Below, one piece after another: positions 18,464-27,252 of a stretch of 64,000 bases of DNA. Source of the DNA: JAOUEA01 sp963797635 (GTDB taxonomy: Bacteria; Actinomycetota; UBA4738; HRBIN12); the NCBI GenBank assembly GCA_963797635.1, contig CAWCPZ010000012.1:1-64000 (forward strand), in the 5' to 3' direction. The position numbers and the translations under genes are program-made. The stretch's first letter is position 1. Every line of letters begins with the position of its first letter. The notes beneath the pieces were generated by a model. It was not told where the DNA came from, made no database searches, and saw nothing but the letters and a program-made list of their open reading frames with translations.

Positions 18464-19804
18464 ATGGAGATCCGCAGACACGTGATGAGGGGGTTGATCC
18501 CGCTCACCGCGCTGATGCTGCTGGCGTCGGCGTGCAGCGGCGGCGAGGACCTCGACGAAGGCGAGGACACGGGTTCGACGTCCTCGAGCGCCGCCGATCT
18601 GAGCGGCGAGACCGTCGAGGTCGCGGCGACCTGGACCGGCGCCGAGCAGGACCGGTTCCAGATGGTGCTGGACGCGTTCGCCGAACAGACGGGCGCCACC
18701 GTGCGCTTCCGTTCGGCGGGCGACGACGTCGCGGCCTACGTGGGACCCAGGATCGAAGGTGGCGACCCGCCCGACGTGGCGATCCTGCCGCAGCCGGGGG
18801 TCCTGCAGACGTTCGCGAAGCAGGGTGACCTGGTGGAGATCGAGGACGTGGCCGGTGACGAGGTCGACGCCAACTTCGGCGAGACCGCGCGCGAGGTGGG
18901 CTCGGCCGACGGCACCTTGTACGGCGTCTGGTTCAAGACCGCCCAGAAGTCGACGGTCTGGTACAACAAGGCCGTCTTCGAAGGTGCCGGCGTGGAACCG
19001 CCGGCCACCTGGGAGGAGCTGCAGACCACCGCGGGGACGATCTCCGACTACGGCGTGGCGCCCTATTCGATCGGCGCCGACGTCGGCTGGCCCCTGTCCG
19101 ACCTGTTCGAGAACATCTACCTGCGGACCGCGGGCCCGGACCTGTACGACCAGCTCGCGAAGCACGAGATCCCCTGGACCGACCAGTCCGTGAAGGACGC
19201 CCTCACCGTGATGGGCGAGATGCTGAGCGACGGCGACCTCCTTGCCGGTGGCACCACCGGCGCCGAGCAGACCGACTTCAACGGCTCCGTCACCCAGGCG
19301 TTCACCGATCCGCCCGAGGGCGCGATGATCTTCGAGGGCGACTTCGTCGGCGGCGTCATCACCGGTGAGACCAACGCCAAGATCGGGACCGACGCCGACT
19401 TCTTCGACTTCCCGTCGATCGACGGTTCGGAGCCCGCGGTGCTCGGCGGTGGCGACATCGCCGTCCTGCTGGACGACACGCCCGGCGGCAAGGCGCTGAT
19501 CGAGTACCTGGCGACGCCGGAGGCGGCCGAGATCTGGATGGCCGAGGGCGGGTTCATCTCACCGAACACCCAGGTCGACGTCTCGGTGTATCCCGATGAC
19601 GTCTCACGGCGAGCCGCGCAGGCGTTGATCGATGCCGGCGACAGCGTGCGCTACGACATGTCCGACCTGCAGCCCACGGAGTTCGGCGCCACGACCGGCC
19701 AGGGCATCTGGGGGATCCTGATCGACTTCCTCCAGAACCCCGACGACGTCGACGGCACCGCCCAGGCGCTGGAGAGCTCGGCGTCGAAGGCCTACGGGAA
19801 CTGA
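18464..19804 (+). CDS. ABC transporter substrate-binding lipoprotein (CUT1 type)
   Basis: Extracellular solute-binding protein family 1, 446 residues. The lipobox LLASACSG places the lipidated cysteine at residue 24; an acidic Ser-rich linker follows. The binding domain shows VWFKTAQKSTVWYNKAVFE and PPATWEELQTTA, typical of sugar- or alpha-glucoside-type binding proteins. AGGAGG lies just upstream of the ATG (M8 is a second choice). Located between the ATPase and the permeases, so it supplies substrate to this importer. Substrate cannot be read from sequence. Confidence 0.93.
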   Translation: MEIRRHVMRGLIPLTALMLLASACSGGEDLDEGEDTGSTSSSAADLSGETVEVAATWTGAEQDRFQMVLDAFAEQTGATVRFRSAGDDVAAYVGPRIEGGDPPDVAILPQPGVLQTFAKQGDLVEIEDVAGDEVDANFGETAREVGSADGTLYGVWFKTAQKSTVWYNKAVFEGAGVEPPATWEELQTTAGTISDYGVAPYSIGADVGWPLSDLFENIYLRTAGPDLYDQLAKHEIPWTDQSVKDALTVMGEMLSDGDLLAGGTTGAEQTDFNGSVTQAFTDPPEGAMIFEGDFVGGVITGETNAKIGTDADFFDFPSIDGSEPAVLGGGDIAVLLDDTPGGKALIEYLATPEAAEIWMAEGGFISPNTQVDVSVYPDDVSRRAAQALIDAGDSVRYDMSDLQPTEFGATTGQGIWGILIDFLQNPDDVDGTAQALESSASKAYGN

Positions 19805-19813
19805 CGGCAGGTC

Positions 19814-21118
19814 ATGGCGACACAGGCCGCCACGGCACCGAAGCGCGGGTCGCGAGGAGCGCTGTTGCTGTTCCTCGGGCCCGCGCTCGTGCTGCTGGGG
19901 GCCATCGTCGTCTATCCGATCTTCTTCTCGATCGGCCGGAGCTTCTTCGATGCCAACGGCAGCCACTTCGTCGGCATCGACAACTACCAGGAGATGTTCA
20001 CGTCCGACGCCACGCGCACCGCGATCAAGAACAACCTGATCTGGGTGGTGTTCGCGCCGAGCATCGTCACCGCGCTGGGGCTGATCTTCGCGGTGCTCAC
20101 CGAGCGGGTCGCCTGGAGCACGGCGTTCAAGGTGGCGATCTTCATGCCCATGGCGATCTCGTTCCTGTCGGCCGGTGTGACGTGGCGCCTGATCTACGAA
20201 CAGGACCCCCAGATCGGTCTCGCGAACGCCACGGTGGGCGCCGTCGTCGACGTGGTACGGCCACCGGGCGTGTTGCCGGGGGCGAGGCCCTCCCAGGACG
20301 AGCAGGAGCTCGAACCGACGGCGGACGGCGCCGTGCAGCTCGCCGGCTCGGTGGCGCCGGGCGACACCGCGCTGCTCGGCCTGGTGGCGATCCCTCCCGA
20401 AGCGGTGCCCGCCGACGCCGTGCAGGCGGTCGATGCCCAGAGCGCCGAGGGGGCGGTCACCGGCACCGTCTGGCTGGACTTCGCGCCCGGCGGCGGCGGC
20501 GAGGCGGGGGTGATCGAACCCAACGAGAAGGGACTCCCGGGGGTGGACGTGGAGGCGGTCTCGGACGGCGAGGTCGTCGCGTCGGCCACCACCGCCACCG
20601 ACGGGACGTTCGCCTTGGAAGGCATCGACGGCGACGTCCAGCTCCGGCTGCCGGCGCAGAACTTCCGTGAACCCTTCGCCGGGATCAACTGGCTGGGTCC
20701 GGCCCTGGTGACGCCCGCGATCATCGCGTCCTACATCTGGATCTGGGCGGGGTTCGCGATGGTGGTGATCGCGGCCGGCCTCGCGGCGATCCCGCGCGAG
20801 ACGATGGAGGCCTCCCGGGTCGACGGCGCCAACGAATGGCAGGTCTTCCGGCGCGTCACCGCCCCGCTGCTGGCCCCGGTGCTCGCCGTGGTGCTGGTCA
20901 CGATGGTGATCAACGTGTTGAAGATCTTCGACCTGGTGCTGGTGATCGCACCGGGGTCGTCCCAGCGAGACGCGAACGTGATCGCGCTGCAGCTGTGGAA
21001 GACGGCGTTCGGGATCCGTGACTTCGGCTTGGGGAGCGCGCTGGCCGTGTTCCTGCTGGTGCTCGTGCTGCCCGCGATGGCCTTCAACCTCCGCCGGTTC
21101 CGACGGGAGCAGGACTGA
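19814..21118 (+). CDS. CUT1 ABC permease (MalF-like) with inserted extracytoplasmic domain
   Basis: Inner-membrane permease, 434 residues, longer than the usual 290-330. Membrane segments occur near residues 17-38, 75-98 and 103-127, then again near 285-310, 365-385 and 405-425. The EAA loop EASRVDGANEWQVFRRVTAP contacts the ATPase. Between the third and fourth segments lies an insert of about 150 residues (about 130-285), expected outside. It contains GTVWLDFAPGGGGEAGV and LPGVDVEAVSDGEVVASATT, a beta-sandwich resembling carboxypeptidase-regulatory/CnaB-like folds. E. coli MalF also has a large periplasmic loop in this region of the protein. One base overlaps the next gene. Confidence 0.92.
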   Translation: MATQAATAPKRGSRGALLLFLGPALVLLGAIVVYPIFFSIGRSFFDANGSHFVGIDNYQEMFTSDATRTAIKNNLIWVVFAPSIVTALGLIFAVLTERVAWSTAFKVAIFMPMAISFLSAGVTWRLIYEQDPQIGLANATVGAVVDVVRPPGVLPGARPSQDEQELEPTADGAVQLAGSVAPGDTALLGLVAIPPEAVPADAVQAVDAQSAEGAVTGTVWLDFAPGGGGEAGVIEPNEKGLPGVDVEAVSDGEVVASATTATDGTFALEGIDGDVQLRLPAQNFREPFAGINWLGPALVTPAIIASYIWIWAGFAMVVIAAGLAAIPRETMEASRVDGANEWQVFRRVTAPLLAPVLAVVLVTMVINVLKIFDLVLVIAPGSSQRDANVIALQLWKTAFGIRDFGLGSALAVFLLVLVLPAMAFNLRRFRREQD

Positions 21119-22011
21119 TGGCGACGACGACGGCCGAACAGCCGCGCACGCAGCCTGCGACCGTCCCGCGGTCGTCCCGGCTCGTCCGAGTGCTCACGCG
21201 GGCACCGGCGACGATCCTGCTCGCCGTGATCGCCCTCGTGTGGCTCGTGCCCACGATCGGGTTGCTGGTGTCCTCGTTCCGGACGGCGGCCGAGAACGCC
21301 GAGAGCGGCTGGTGGACCGCCCTGACGATGCCGAGTCAGCTGACGCTCGACCCCTACCGCAACCTCCTCGACGACCCCTCCATGGTGACCGCGTTCGTGA
21401 ACACGATCCTGATCACCGTGCCCTCGGCCCTGCTCGTCGTGATCGTGGCCTCGCTCGCGGCGTACGCGTTCGCGTGGATCAAGTTCCGGGGTCGCGACGT
21501 GCTGTTCCTGATCGTCGTGGGGCTGCTCGTCGTGCCGCTGCAGGTGGCCCTGATCCCGGTGGCTCGCCTGTACGACCTGTTGGGGTTGTTCGGCACGATC
21601 CCGGGGGTGGTGCTGTTCCACGTGGCGTTCGGCCTGCCCTTCGCGATCTTCCTGCTGCGGAACTTCTTCGTGGGCCTGCCCCACGAACTGTTGGAAGCGG
21701 CCCGCATGGACGGCGCGAGCGAATGGACCGTGTTCCGCCGGGTCGTGCTGCCGTTGGGGCTGCCCGCGATCGCGTCGCTGCTGATCTTCCAGTTCCTGTG
21801 GGTGTGGAACGACCTGCTGGTGGCCCTGGTGTTCGCGGGCGGGGACTCCCAGCCGCTGACGGTGGCGATCCGTGAGCAGCTGCGGTCGTTCAGCTCGAAC
21901 ATCGACGTGATCGCGCCGGCGGCGTTCCTGCAGATGCTGGTGCCGCTCGCGGTGTTCTTCGCGTTCCAGCGCTACTTCGTGCAGGGACTGTTGGCCGGCT
22001 CCGAACGCTGA
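21118..22011 (+). CDS. CUT1 ABC permease (MalG-like)
   Basis: Second permease, 297 residues, six predicted membrane segments starting TILLAVIALVWLVPTIGLL. The EAA loop is EAARMDGASEWTVFRRVVLP. Its start ATG overlaps the stop of the first permease (TGATG), indicating coupled translation. The C-terminus FFAFQRYFVQGLLAGS is characteristic of MalG/UgpE proteins. The stop lies in a 16-bp palindrome shared with the convergent oxidoreductase gene. Confidence 0.94.
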   Translation: MATTTAEQPRTQPATVPRSSRLVRVLTRAPATILLAVIALVWLVPTIGLLVSSFRTAAENAESGWWTALTMPSQLTLDPYRNLLDDPSMVTAFVNTILITVPSALLVVIVASLAAYAFAWIKFRGRDVLFLIVVGLLVVPLQVALIPVARLYDLLGLFGTIPGVVLFHVAFGLPFAIFLLRNFFVGLPHELLEAARMDGASEWTVFRRVVLPLGLPAIASLLIFQFLWVWNDLLVALVFAGGDSQPLTVAIREQLRSFSSNIDVIAPAAFLQMLVPLAVFFAFQRYFVQGLLAGSER

Positions 22012-22021
22012 CCGGTCAGCG
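22006..22021. repeat. 16-bp perfect palindrome spanning two convergent stop codons
   Basis: CGCTGACCGGTCAGCG reads the same on both strands. It contains TGA of the permease (22009-22011) and TGA of the minus-strand oxidoreductase (22016-22018). With no loop and no T run it is a poor intrinsic terminator; it may be a protein-binding site or a by-product of the facing stops. Confidence 0.6.
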
Positions 22022-23650
22022 CCGGCCGCGGCGGCGCGCGCGTTGGTCGTCGCGCGCGGCTCGGAACGCCTGCCAGCCGGGGATCCCGTTGACCCCGCCG
22101 CCGGCATGCGTGGCCGACGACCCGTGGTACAGACCGGGGATCGGCGTGCGGTAGTCGGAGAACCCGGGCGAGGGCCGCATGTGGAACAGCTGATCCACCG
22201 TGAGCTCGCCGTGGAAGATGTTGCCGCCGATCAGGCCGAGCTCCTGCTCCATGTCGTAGGGCCCGATCACCTGGCGATCGATCACCGCGTCGCGGAAGTT
22301 CGGCGCCAGCGCGGTGTAGCCGTCGATCGCGCGGTCGGCGTAGGCCTCCAGCTCCTCGCGGTGCGGCTCCTCGTTCCACTCGTGCGGCACCCACTGGCTG
22401 AACATCGAGAACACGTGGACGCCCTCGGGCGCCAGGCCCTTGTCGATCGTCGTGGGGATCGCGCCGTCGACGAACGGACCGATCGCCGCGCGATGCTCGA
22501 GGTGGGCATCCTGGAACGCGCGCTCGGCGTAGTCGCGCGACAGGCACAGCTCGACCGAACCGGTGTGGTGGTCCTGCAGGTCCGTGCCGGGGTTCGCGGT
22601 GAAGTTCGGCAGCTCGCTCATCGCCACGTTGATCTTCACGACGCCCGAACGCGTCTTCCAGTGCTCGATGTCGAACACGAAGTCCTCGGGCAGGTCGGCG
22701 CGATCGACCAGCTCGAGGAACGCGACCTTGGGATGCACGCAGCTCACCACGACCGGCGCGCGCAGTTCCTCGCCGGTGTCGAGCGCCACGCCGACGGCGC
22801 GGCCACCCTCGACCAGGATGTGCGCCACCCGCGCGTCGGTCCGGATCTCCGCGCCGAACGAGGCCGCGGCGTTGCGGATCGAGTCGGCCACCGAGCCCAT
22901 GCCGCCCTGCGGGAACCCCCAGTTGACGGTGTGGCTGTCGCCCCCGCCGACGTCGCCGATCGCGTGGTGCAGCAGCACGTAGGCGGTGCCGGGCTCGTCG
23001 GGCCCCGACCACTGCCCGATCAGGCCGTCGACCATCATGATCGTCTTCATCTGCTCGGATTCGAACCAACGGTCGAGCAGCTCGGACAGGCTCATCGTGA
23101 ACAGCCGCGTGGCATCGGCGATCCCGCGCGTGCCCAGCGCCCGCATGGTCCAGGCCGCCTTCGACTGTTCCAGCAGGTCGCCCACCGTCATCGATCCGAG
23201 GTTGGGCGGCACCTGGTGCAGCAGCGGTCCCACCACCTCGGTGACGCCGTGGATCCACGCCTCGTAGGCGGCGAGCGTGTCGGCGTCCTTCACGGAGAAC
23301 TGCGACACCGACGCGTGCGTCTTCGCAGGGTCGTCGCCGTAGATCGTGATCGAACGCCCGTCGGGGAACGCCTGGTAGTACGGCCCGAACGGGGTGACCT
23401 GGTAGCCGTGCTTCGCCAGCTGCAGCTCCTCGATCAGGAACGCCGGCATCAGCGACATCACGTACGAGTAGGTCGAGACCTTGATCTCGGGGTGGTCGGC
23501 GAACGGCGCGCTGGTGTCCACGGCGCCGCCCACCTTCGGCCGCGCCTCCAGCACCACGGTGCGGGCGCCGGACTTCGCGAAGTAGGCGCCGGCCACCAGG
23601 CCGTTGTGCCCGCCGCCGACGACGATCGCGTGGTAGGAGCCGGTACTCAT
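22016..23650 (-). CDS. COG1233-type NAD(P)/FAD-dependent oxidoreductase
   Basis: Flavoprotein of 544 residues related to phytoene desaturase-like amine oxidases/dehydrogenases. The dinucleotide-binding motif is AIVVGGGHNGLVAGAYFAKS, continuing VVLEARPKVGGAV. The C-terminal FAD contact is LYHGSSATHAGGGVNGIPGW. ATG 23650 overlaps the TGA of the amidohydrolase (ATGA). It is the last gene of the minus-strand cluster RpiR regulator, GS-like ligase, amidohydrolase, oxidoreductase. A carotenoid role is unlikely, since no other carotenoid gene is nearby. More likely it oxidises an intermediate of the neighbouring nitrogen-compound pathway (inference). Confidence 0.88.
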   Translation of the reverse strand: MSTGSYHAIVVGGGHNGLVAGAYFAKSGARTVVLEARPKVGGAVDTSAPFADHPEIKVSTYSYVMSLMPAFLIEELQLAKHGYQVTPFGPYYQAFPDGRSITIYGDDPAKTHASVSQFSVKDADTLAAYEAWIHGVTEVVGPLLHQVPPNLGSMTVGDLLEQSKAAWTMRALGTRGIADATRLFTMSLSELLDRWFESEQMKTIMMVDGLIGQWSGPDEPGTAYVLLHHAIGDVGGGDSHTVNWGFPQGGMGSVADSIRNAAASFGAEIRTDARVAHILVEGGRAVGVALDTGEELRAPVVVSCVHPKVAFLELVDRADLPEDFVFDIEHWKTRSGVVKINVAMSELPNFTANPGTDLQDHHTGSVELCLSRDYAERAFQDAHLEHRAAIGPFVDGAIPTTIDKGLAPEGVHVFSMFSQWVPHEWNEEPHREELEAYADRAIDGYTALAPNFRDAVIDRQVIGPYDMEQELGLIGGNIFHGELTVDQLFHMRPSPGFSDYRTPIPGLYHGSSATHAGGGVNGIPGWQAFRAARDDQRARRRGRR

Positions 23651-24819
23651 GAGAGGCCGTGCAGCTTCCGCACGTTGTCGGCGAGCACGCCGCGGCCGAT
23701 CGACTCGGCGTCGGGCACCGACAGGAAGTCCCGGTCGACGAACGCGCCCAGCACCCGCTCGAGCGACTGGCGCACCAGCCGGGCCGACACCGGGAACATC
23801 TCGGGTTCGGACGACTCGTCGCAGCCGTGCACCACCTTGGCGGCCGGCACCGCGCCCAGGATCATCTCCAGCGACCAGTCGATCTGCCCCCAGCCCCACG
23901 GCACCAGTTCGGACACGTCCATGTAGACGTTCGGGAGCACGGTGGGGATGTAGGTGGCCTCGGCCACCCACGGCCATCCCGAGTGGATCATCAGGATCGG
24001 CTGCTCCTGGTGCTCGACGAAGAACGAGAACGCGTCCGACGGCTTGGCGTGCGTGAGGTTCACGTCGGGGTCGCCCGCGCCGACGTGCACGTGGAACACG
24101 CGGTCGCGCTCCTTCGCGATGTCGAACGCGCGACGCAGCAGGAAGTCCCGCACCGGCTTGGCGTGTTCCCGCGATTCGCGCCAGTCGTCGGCTCGCCATC
24201 GCTCGAACGCCGCGACACAGTCCGAGGTCGACGGATCCGTGATGTCCAGGCCGGTGCGGTAGGCGATGATCGTCTTGAACCCGATCAACCGTGGATCGTC
24301 CGCGGCGCCGTTCGCCAGATCCTCGAACCGCTGCACGAGGCCGTCGAACGTTCCCTCCTCGCGAGCCTCGACGATCCAGGGCTCGATCCGGCCGACGCGA
24401 TGCACCGGCACACCGCCGAGCGCCGATTCGAACTCATCCCGCGTGATCGTGGGCTGCGGGTAGCCCTCGTCGGCCACCACCGCGACGATGTGCTCGGACT
24501 CCAGCAGTCCACGGACGTAGCCGGGCGGGTCGGCGCGCAGGGCGGCGTCGCGGGCCGCGACCACCGCGTCCTTCGTGGGCTCGCACCCGAGGTGCTCGGC
24601 GATCCACCGGCGCAGCGCCAGACCGAACATCGTGGTCTCGGTGAGCTCCTCCACGAACGCGGCCGCCTCCAGGTTCGCGTGGTTCGAGGAGATCAGCGCC
24701 GTGCCCAGGAACATGCACCGCGTCTCGAACGTGCGCGGTTCGCGGTCGAGCAGGTCCTGGGTGCGGAACGGGTGGCAGTGCGCGTCGATGACGTCGGCGC
24801 CCGTGAGATCGATCTGCAT
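23647..24819 (-). CDS. Amidohydrolase family 2 protein (FluG N-terminal-like)
   Basis: Metal-dependent TIM-barrel hydrolase, 390 residues. VIDAHCHPF holds the first HxH metal ligands; FHVHVGAGDPD and ILMIHSGWPW supply further histidines, and VHGCDESSEPEMF the late aspartate. ATG 24819 follows AGGAGG at 24826-24831. The upstream frame joins the GS-like gene without a stop only because of a one-base error there. Fungal FluG is a fusion of an amidohydrolase with a GS-like domain; here the same two activities sit side by side. It is expected to hydrolyse an amide or a carboxyl-bearing ring compound. Confidence 0.87.
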   Translation of the reverse strand: MQIDLTGADVIDAHCHPFRTQDLLDREPRTFETRCMFLGTALISSNHANLEAAAFVEELTETTMFGLALRRWIAEHLGCEPTKDAVVAARDAALRADPPGYVRGLLESEHIVAVVADEGYPQPTITRDEFESALGGVPVHRVGRIEPWIVEAREEGTFDGLVQRFEDLANGAADDPRLIGFKTIIAYRTGLDITDPSTSDCVAAFERWRADDWRESREHAKPVRDFLLRRAFDIAKERDRVFHVHVGAGDPDVNLTHAKPSDAFSFFVEHQEQPILMIHSGWPWVAEATYIPTVLPNVYMDVSELVPWGWGQIDWSLEMILGAVPAAKVVHGCDESSEPEMFPVSARLVRQSLERVLGAFVDRDFLSVPDAESIGRGVLADNVRKLHGLS

Positions 24820-24848
24820 CGCTCGTCCTCCTGGGACCGCGGCCCCGC

Positions 24849-26220
24849 TCAGTACCGCCATCGCAGACGGCGGATCATCTCGTCGTCGTCCAGGCCCTCG
24901 TACTGCGCGCACTCGCCGCGCCGCGTGGCGACGAAGGTCTCGAACAGGAAGTCGCCCATCGCCTCGCGGAGCACGTCGGAGGCGGCGAGCCGTTCCGCCG
25001 CCTCTGCCAGGGAGGCCGGCAACTGATGGATGCCCCGCGCCTCCTTCACGTCGTCGGGCAGGCCCTCGGGGTCCTCCTCGGTGGAGGGCGGCAGCCGGTC
25101 GCCCGCATCCAGTCCGTGCAGCCCGGCGGCGAGCACCGCGCCCGACCGCCAGGTACGGGTTCGCGGTGCCGTCGACCGGTTTGACCTCGACGTTGGCACC
25201 GCCCGCGGTCTCGGGCGTGACGCCGGCGACGAACCGCAGCGCGGCCTCGCGGTTCTCCAGTCCCCAGCACTGCATCGCGCCCGACCAGTGATGCGGCTGC
25301 AGCCGGAGGTAGCCCACCGTGGTCGGCACCGTGACGCCCACGATCGCGGGCAGCTCGGCGAGGATGCCGGCCGTGAACGCCTCGCCCTGTGGCTGCATGC
25401 CGGCGGCACCGTCGCCGCCCGCGAGCAGGTTGCGCTCGCCCTCCCACAGGCTGACGTGCAGGTGCGTGCCGTTGCCGGTGTCGGCGGCCACCTGGGGCGC
25501 GAACGAGACCACGAGCCCGTGCCGTCTGGCCACCGCGCGCGCGGTCTGGCGCACCAGCATCGCGGCGTCGGCGGCCGCGACCGGCTCGCGCGGACCGATC
25601 GACATCTCGAACTGGCCGTCGGCGTACTCCGGATGCAGCTGCTGCAGGTCCAGGCCCTGCGCCTCCATCGTGGTGAGCAGATCGAGCGCGAACTCGTGGT
25701 TGCGGACCAGGGCGATGTCGCTGTACCCGGGGCCTTCGTGCGCGGGTTCGAACCCGCCGTCGTCGCGCCGGACGCCCACCGAGAACTCGAACTCGAACGC
25801 CGCCCGCACCGACAGCCCTCGGCTCACGTACGCCTCGGCCATGCGCCGCGCGAACGCCCGCGGACACGCGGCGAACGGTTGCCCGTCCTGCTGGAACTGG
25901 TCCACCGGCGCCCACGCCCACCCCGGCAGCGCGGCGAGCGGCACGGTGGCCGACGCGTCGGCACGCAGCCGCAGGTCGCCGCTCGGCCCGTCGATGTAGC
26001 CGGCCAGCAGCGCGAACTGATCGTTGCTCATCGCGGCGTTGAACAGCGTCGAGAGCCCGACGCCGGCGGTGGCCGCGGCGGCGAACCGCCGGATCGGCAC
26101 CACCTTGGCGCGCACGATCATCGACGGGTCGACGAACCCCAGCACCACCGCGTTCACGCCGGCTTCTTCGAGCCACGCCTGGACCTCGGCCGGCTCCGAG
26201 GGACGCCGCGGCTCGGGCAT
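24849..26220 (-). CDS. Glutamine synthetase-like ligase (type III/FluG-like; one frameshift)
   Basis: ATP-dependent gamma-glutamyl ligase of the glutamine synthetase superfamily, about 456 residues corrected. Motifs: FEFEFSVGV (Glu metal ligands), QLHPEYADGQFEMSIGP, GNGTHLHVSLWEGE (the His/Asn glutamate site), KPVDGTANPYLAVGA. One extra G (CCC at 25141-25143 on the plus strand) breaks the last motif; the rest continues in frame to WRY and TGA 24849. It lacks the adenylylation-site pattern of housekeeping GlnA. With the amidohydrolase beside it, it more likely glutamylates an amine for catabolism than makes glutamine. The start lies 3 bp after the regulator's stop. Confidence 0.87.
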
Positions 26221-26223
26221 GCG

Positions 26224-27141
26224 TCACCCGGCCTCCGCACCGCGCGCGTCGGGGTCGATCACCGTGGCGAGCGGATCGTGCAGGCCCTCGACCACCGTCT
26301 CGAGCTCGGCCACGCGCGTGCGGCCTCGATCGCCGAGCGCCACCACCACCTTCGCCGCGATCACCTCGGTGAGCGCGAACGCCCCGAGGAGCGAGTCGAA
26401 CGGCGAGGCCGAATCCGCGTGCGAGATCAGCACGTGGCGCGCGTGTTCGACCGCCGGCGACAGCCAGGGATCGGTGAACACGACCACGACCGCGCCGTGG
26501 TCGGCGGCCACCTTGCCCGCCGCGATCGTGTCCTGCTGGTAGCGGCGGTAGTCGAAGAGGCACACGACATCGCGGCGCGAGATCTCGTAGGTGTCGAGCT
26601 TCCGTCGCTGCGGTGATTCTCCGACGACGGCGCAGCCCGGTCGCAGCATCCGCATCTGCAGGCACAGGTAGCTCGCCACGAACTGGCTGAACCGCCCGCC
26701 CGCGAACCAGATCCGGCGCTTGGGATCGGCCAACAGCGCGACCACCGGCGCGAGGTCCTGTTCCAGCGAACTCGACGTCAGGGTGGCGTCGAGCGCGCTC
26801 GTGAACGCTTCGTGGCTCTGCCGCAGCACGTCGTCGTCCTGCGAACCACCCTTGGTGCGGTACAGCGACGGCAATCCCTCCGTGCGCGCCTGCACCTCCT
26901 GGCGCAGCGACCGTTGGAAGTCCGGGTAGCCGTCGAAGCCGATCTTGCGCACGAACCGCAGCACGGTCGGACCGGTGACCCCCGAGCCCTCGGCGAGTTG
27001 CGGCAGGCTCTCCAACCCCGCCGTGGGATAGGTGGCGAGCAGGGTGCGGGCCACCCGGCGCTCGGAGGGCGTCATCTCCCCCAGGCGTTCGCGGATCTCT
27101 TCCCCGATCGTTTCGCTGGTGTGCGTCGGCCCCTCCCGCAT
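26224..27141 (-). CDS. MurR/RpiR-family transcriptional regulator
   Basis: DNA-binding regulator of 305 residues. The N-terminal RpiR helix-turn-helix is in MTPSERRVARTLL and SGVTGPTVLRFVRKIGFDGYPDFQ. A SIS sugar/ligand-binding domain follows (about 120-290; WFAGGRFSQFVASYL, VVCLFDYRRY, VVVVFTDPW). It is the first gene of the minus-strand catabolic cluster and is divergent from the Liv-type transporter, with 110 bp between. It could therefore control both directions in response to the cluster's substrate. Confidence 0.9.
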   Translation of the reverse strand: MREGPTHTSETIGEEIRERLGEMTPSERRVARTLLATYPTAGLESLPQLAEGSGVTGPTVLRFVRKIGFDGYPDFQRSLRQEVQARTEGLPSLYRTKGGSQDDDVLRQSHEAFTSALDATLTSSSLEQDLAPVVALLADPKRRIWFAGGRFSQFVASYLCLQMRMLRPGCAVVGESPQRRKLDTYEISRRDVVCLFDYRRYQQDTIAAGKVAADHGAVVVVFTDPWLSPAVEHARHVLISHADSASPFDSLLGAFALTEVIAAKVVVALGDRGRTRVAELETVVEGLHDPLATVIDPDARGAEAG

Positions 27142-27193
27142 CGAAGTCAGGATTCTTACGCATCTTGCTGATGAGGGAAAGCTGGTAACGAGC

Positions 27194-27223
27194 TTGACAG
27201 GTTCCGAAAGGGGGGTCTACGAA
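27194..27223 (+). promoter_or_regulatory. Candidate promoter of the Liv-type transporter operon
   Basis: A perfect -35 TTGACA (27194-27199) is followed after 18 bp by TACGAA (27218-27223) as a possible -10. It lies 30 bp before the lipoprotein start, in the divergent region shared with the RpiR regulator. The -10 is weak, so the call rests mainly on the -35 and position. Confidence 0.45.
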
Positions 27224-27252
27224 TGCCCGATACCGTGACGGGAGGTTGGGGG

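Noticed and set aside
23057..23067. GGATTCGAACC, like a tRNA T-loop (minus strand GGTTCGAATCC)
   Set aside because: It lies inside the FAD oxidoreductase coding region and no acceptor, D or anticodon stems fit around it.
22016..23650. Carotenoid desaturase (CrtI) annotation
   Set aside because: COG1233 similarity is broad; no phytoene synthase or other carotenoid gene is near, while amine-type genes are.
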